Positions 7,055 through 8,081 of a DNA stretch of 8,081 nt are shown here, piece after piece. The notes beneath the pieces were generated by a model that did not search any database, was not told where the DNA came from, and worked only from the letters and a program-made list of their open reading frames with translations. Position 1 is the stretch's first letter. Each line of letters opens with the position of its first letter. Origin of the DNA: Alphaproteobacteria bacterium (GTDB lineage Bacteria; Pseudomonadota; Alphaproteobacteria; Micropepsales; Micropepsaceae); assembly GCA_025935155.1 (NCBI GenBank), contig JAICVV010000078.1, forward strand, positions 1 through 8,081. The letters run 5' to 3'. Position numbers and translations under genes: made by a program.

Positions 7055-7213
7055 GTTTTCGGGAATAGGAAAACCAGAGCCGCTGAAATAGAACATGGCT
7101 GGATTATGGTCGCGCCGGATAACGGAAGAACATCGGCTGGTATACCGTGCGATGGGGAGGCGCGGCGAGGAGCAGCGGCTCGAAATTGTCAGTGCCGGTT
7201 TCACTATCGCTGA
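7053..7213 (+). pseudogene. Remnant of a YoeB/Txe-family toxin gene (3' half)
   Basis: The plus strand reads PFSGIGKPEPLK, then a TAG stop (7089-7091), then NMAGLWSRRITEEHRLVYR and on to LEIVS. A shift of one base near 7193 brings in CRFHYR and a TGA at 7211-7213. This matches the second half of YoeB, an mRNA-cleaving toxin of the RelE/ParE toxin superfamily that acts at the ribosome and pairs with the YefM antitoxin. E. coli YoeB has PFEGKGKPEPLK, then GFWSRRITEEHRLVY, then CRYHY at its end. Positions equivalent to its catalytic Glu46, Arg65, His83 and Tyr84 are still encoded, but in two frames and past a stop. About 37 N-terminal codons and any antitoxin gene are missing. At its left edge it meets the parE tail copy. 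At its right edge its stop directly abuts the parE stop. It is almost certainly non-functional. Confidence 0.85.
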
Positions 7214-8081
7214 TCACACATCCACATCGGCGGCGGCGAACTGCGCGTTTTCCTGGATAAACTTGAAACGCAGCTCCGGCTTCTTCCCCATCAGGCGCTC
7301 GATAAGGTCGCCGGTTTCCTTCTGTGCTTCTAGCGGCACTTCCACCTGAATCAGCGTGCGGGCACCCGGCTTCATGGTGGTTTCCTTCAGCTGCAACGGC
7401 ATCATTTCGCCCAACCCTTTGAAGCGGGAGATTTCCACTTTCGCGTTGCCCTTGAACGCGGTCTTCAGCAGCTCATCGCGATGGCGCTCATCGCGCGCAT
7501 ACACCGTCTTGCCGCCGTGGCTCAGGCGATAAAGTGGCGGCATGGCGAGAAACAGATGACCGCCTGAAATCAGCTTCGGCATCTCGCGGTAAAAGAAGGT
7601 GAGCAGCAGGGAAGCGATATGCGCGCCGTCCACATCGGCATCCGTCATGATGATGACGCGCTCGTAGCGCAACGCCTCGTCGCTGTAGCGGCTGCCCGTT
7701 CCACACCCCAGCGCCTGCACGAGGCTCGCAAGCTCTGCATTTTGCTCCAGCTTGCCGGCTGCCGCACTGGCGACATTCAGGATTTTCCCTCGTAGCGGAA
7801 GGATGGCTTGCGTGGCGCGGTCCCGCGCCTGCTTGGCAGAGCCGCCAGCCGAGTCGCCTTCCACCAGGAAGATTTCCGTGCCGCCCGGCGCATCGCGCGT
7901 GCAGTCGGCGAGCTTGCCTGGCAGCCGCAATTTGCGCGTCGCGGCTTTCCGCGAAACCTCGCGCTCCTGCCGCCGCTTCAGCCGTTCGTCCGCCTGATCG
8001 ATGACGAATTCGAGCAGCCGGTCCGCTTCCTGTGGATTTTGCGCCAGCCAGTGGTCGAAGTGATCGCGCACGATGTTTTCC
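7214..8081 (-). CDS. parE: DNA topoisomerase IV subunit B (ParE), C-terminal part, cut by window edge
   Basis: The last 289 codons of the ATPase/TOPRIM subunit of topoisomerase IV, the type IIA enzyme that unlinks daughter chromosomes together with ParC. The frame is open to position 8081 (ENIVRDHFDHWLA), so the 5' half, including the GHKL ATPase domain, lies outside the window. The TOPRIM acidic residues are visible: EGDSAGGSAK at ~7832-7861 and DADVD at ~7628-7642. The conserved LPLRGKILNV lies between them and RFKGLGEMMPLQLKETTM at ~7373-7426. ParE is preferred over GyrB because the TOPRIM-to-tail region is compact and uninterrupted and matches alphaproteobacterial ParE (ALGCGTGSRYSDEALRYERV). 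The tail ends QFAAADVDV with a TGA at 7214-7216. No terminator hairpin follows; the stop abuts the convergent toxin remnant. Confidence 0.95.
   Translation of the reverse strand, partial: ENIVRDHFDHWLAQNPQEADRLLEFVIDQADERLKRRQEREVSRKAATRKLRLPGKLADCTRDAPGGTEIFLVEGDSAGGSAKQARDRATQAILPLRGKILNVASAAAGKLEQNAELASLVQALGCGTGSRYSDEALRYERVIIMTDADVDGAHIASLLLTFFYREMPKLISGGHLFLAMPPLYRLSHGGKTVYARDERHRDELLKTAFKGNAKVEISRFKGLGEMMPLQLKETTMKPGARTLIQVEVPLEAQKETGDLIERLMGKKPELRFKFIQENAQFAAADVDV
7217..7360. repeat. Direct repeat, copy 2 (within functional parE)
   Basis: The functional partner of the repeat at 6911-7054. It covers the last 48 sense codons of parE, excluding the stop. Beyond 7360 parE continues (GARTL back to ETTMKP) with no counterpart in copy 1, so the duplication has a sharp edge inside the gene. 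Confidence 0.9.

Noticed and set aside
6884..7204. 106-codon minus-strand frame as a real small gene
   Set aside because: It is a run-on through the parE tail copy and the antisense strand of the toxin remnant. No ribosome binding site precedes its possible starts, and the ParE part has lost its native stop.
7016..7213. 65-codon plus-strand frame starting inside the parE tail copy and ending CRFHYR
   Set aside because: Only the last few codons correspond to the toxin. The rest is out of frame with it, so it is a product of the frameshift rather than a gene.

Overview
The window looks like chromosomal DNA of a GC-rich alphaproteobacterium. The best taxonomic marker is the topoisomerase IV subunit B (ParE) fragment at the right end. 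Its TOPRIM and C-terminal motifs (LPLRGKILNV, ALGCGTGSRY, MTDADVDGAHIASLL, RFKGLGEMMPLQLKETTM) read like alphaproteobacterial ParE. The genus cannot be fixed from this sequence alone.

Layout, left to right. Positions 57-3744 carry three minus-strand genes: an MFS transporter (2458-3744), a classical proline-rich TonB (1639-2379) and a secreted seven-bladed kelch/galactose-oxidase-like beta-propeller (57-1514). A short divergent gap of about 80 bases separates these from two plus-strand genes. The first is a membrane-anchored M28-family zinc metallopeptidase with a multi-spanning C-terminal half (3825-6131). The second is a small exported protein made of two tandem TonB C-terminal-like domains (6185-6904). 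The right end holds the 3' part of parE on the minus strand (7214-8081), cut by the window edge.

The most unusual stretch is 6905-7216. It contains a degenerate, gapless second copy of the last ~47 codons of parE (6911-7054), about 85% identical to the real tail at 7217-7360 by hand count. Next to it is the 3' half of a YoeB/Txe-family toxin gene on the plus strand (7053-7213), broken by an in-frame TAG and a one-base frameshift. The toxin remnant ends exactly where parE ends: two convergent TGA stops form the palindrome TGATCA. The locus therefore reads as parE tail copy, then broken toxin, then real parE tail. This is a scar of duplication, recombination or a decayed insertion at the parE 3' end.

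Functionally, the left and middle genes suggest envelope work: exported or periplasmic proteins (propeller, peptidase, double-TonB-domain protein), an energy transducer (TonB) and an inner-membrane exporter (MFS). No exbB/exbD or TonB-dependent receptor gene is present, so the receptor partner is unknown. I saw no tRNA, rRNA, CRISPR array, transposase or integrase. I do not see a clear new multi-gene system here. The parE-tail/toxin scar and the double-TonB-domain protein are the items most worth following up.
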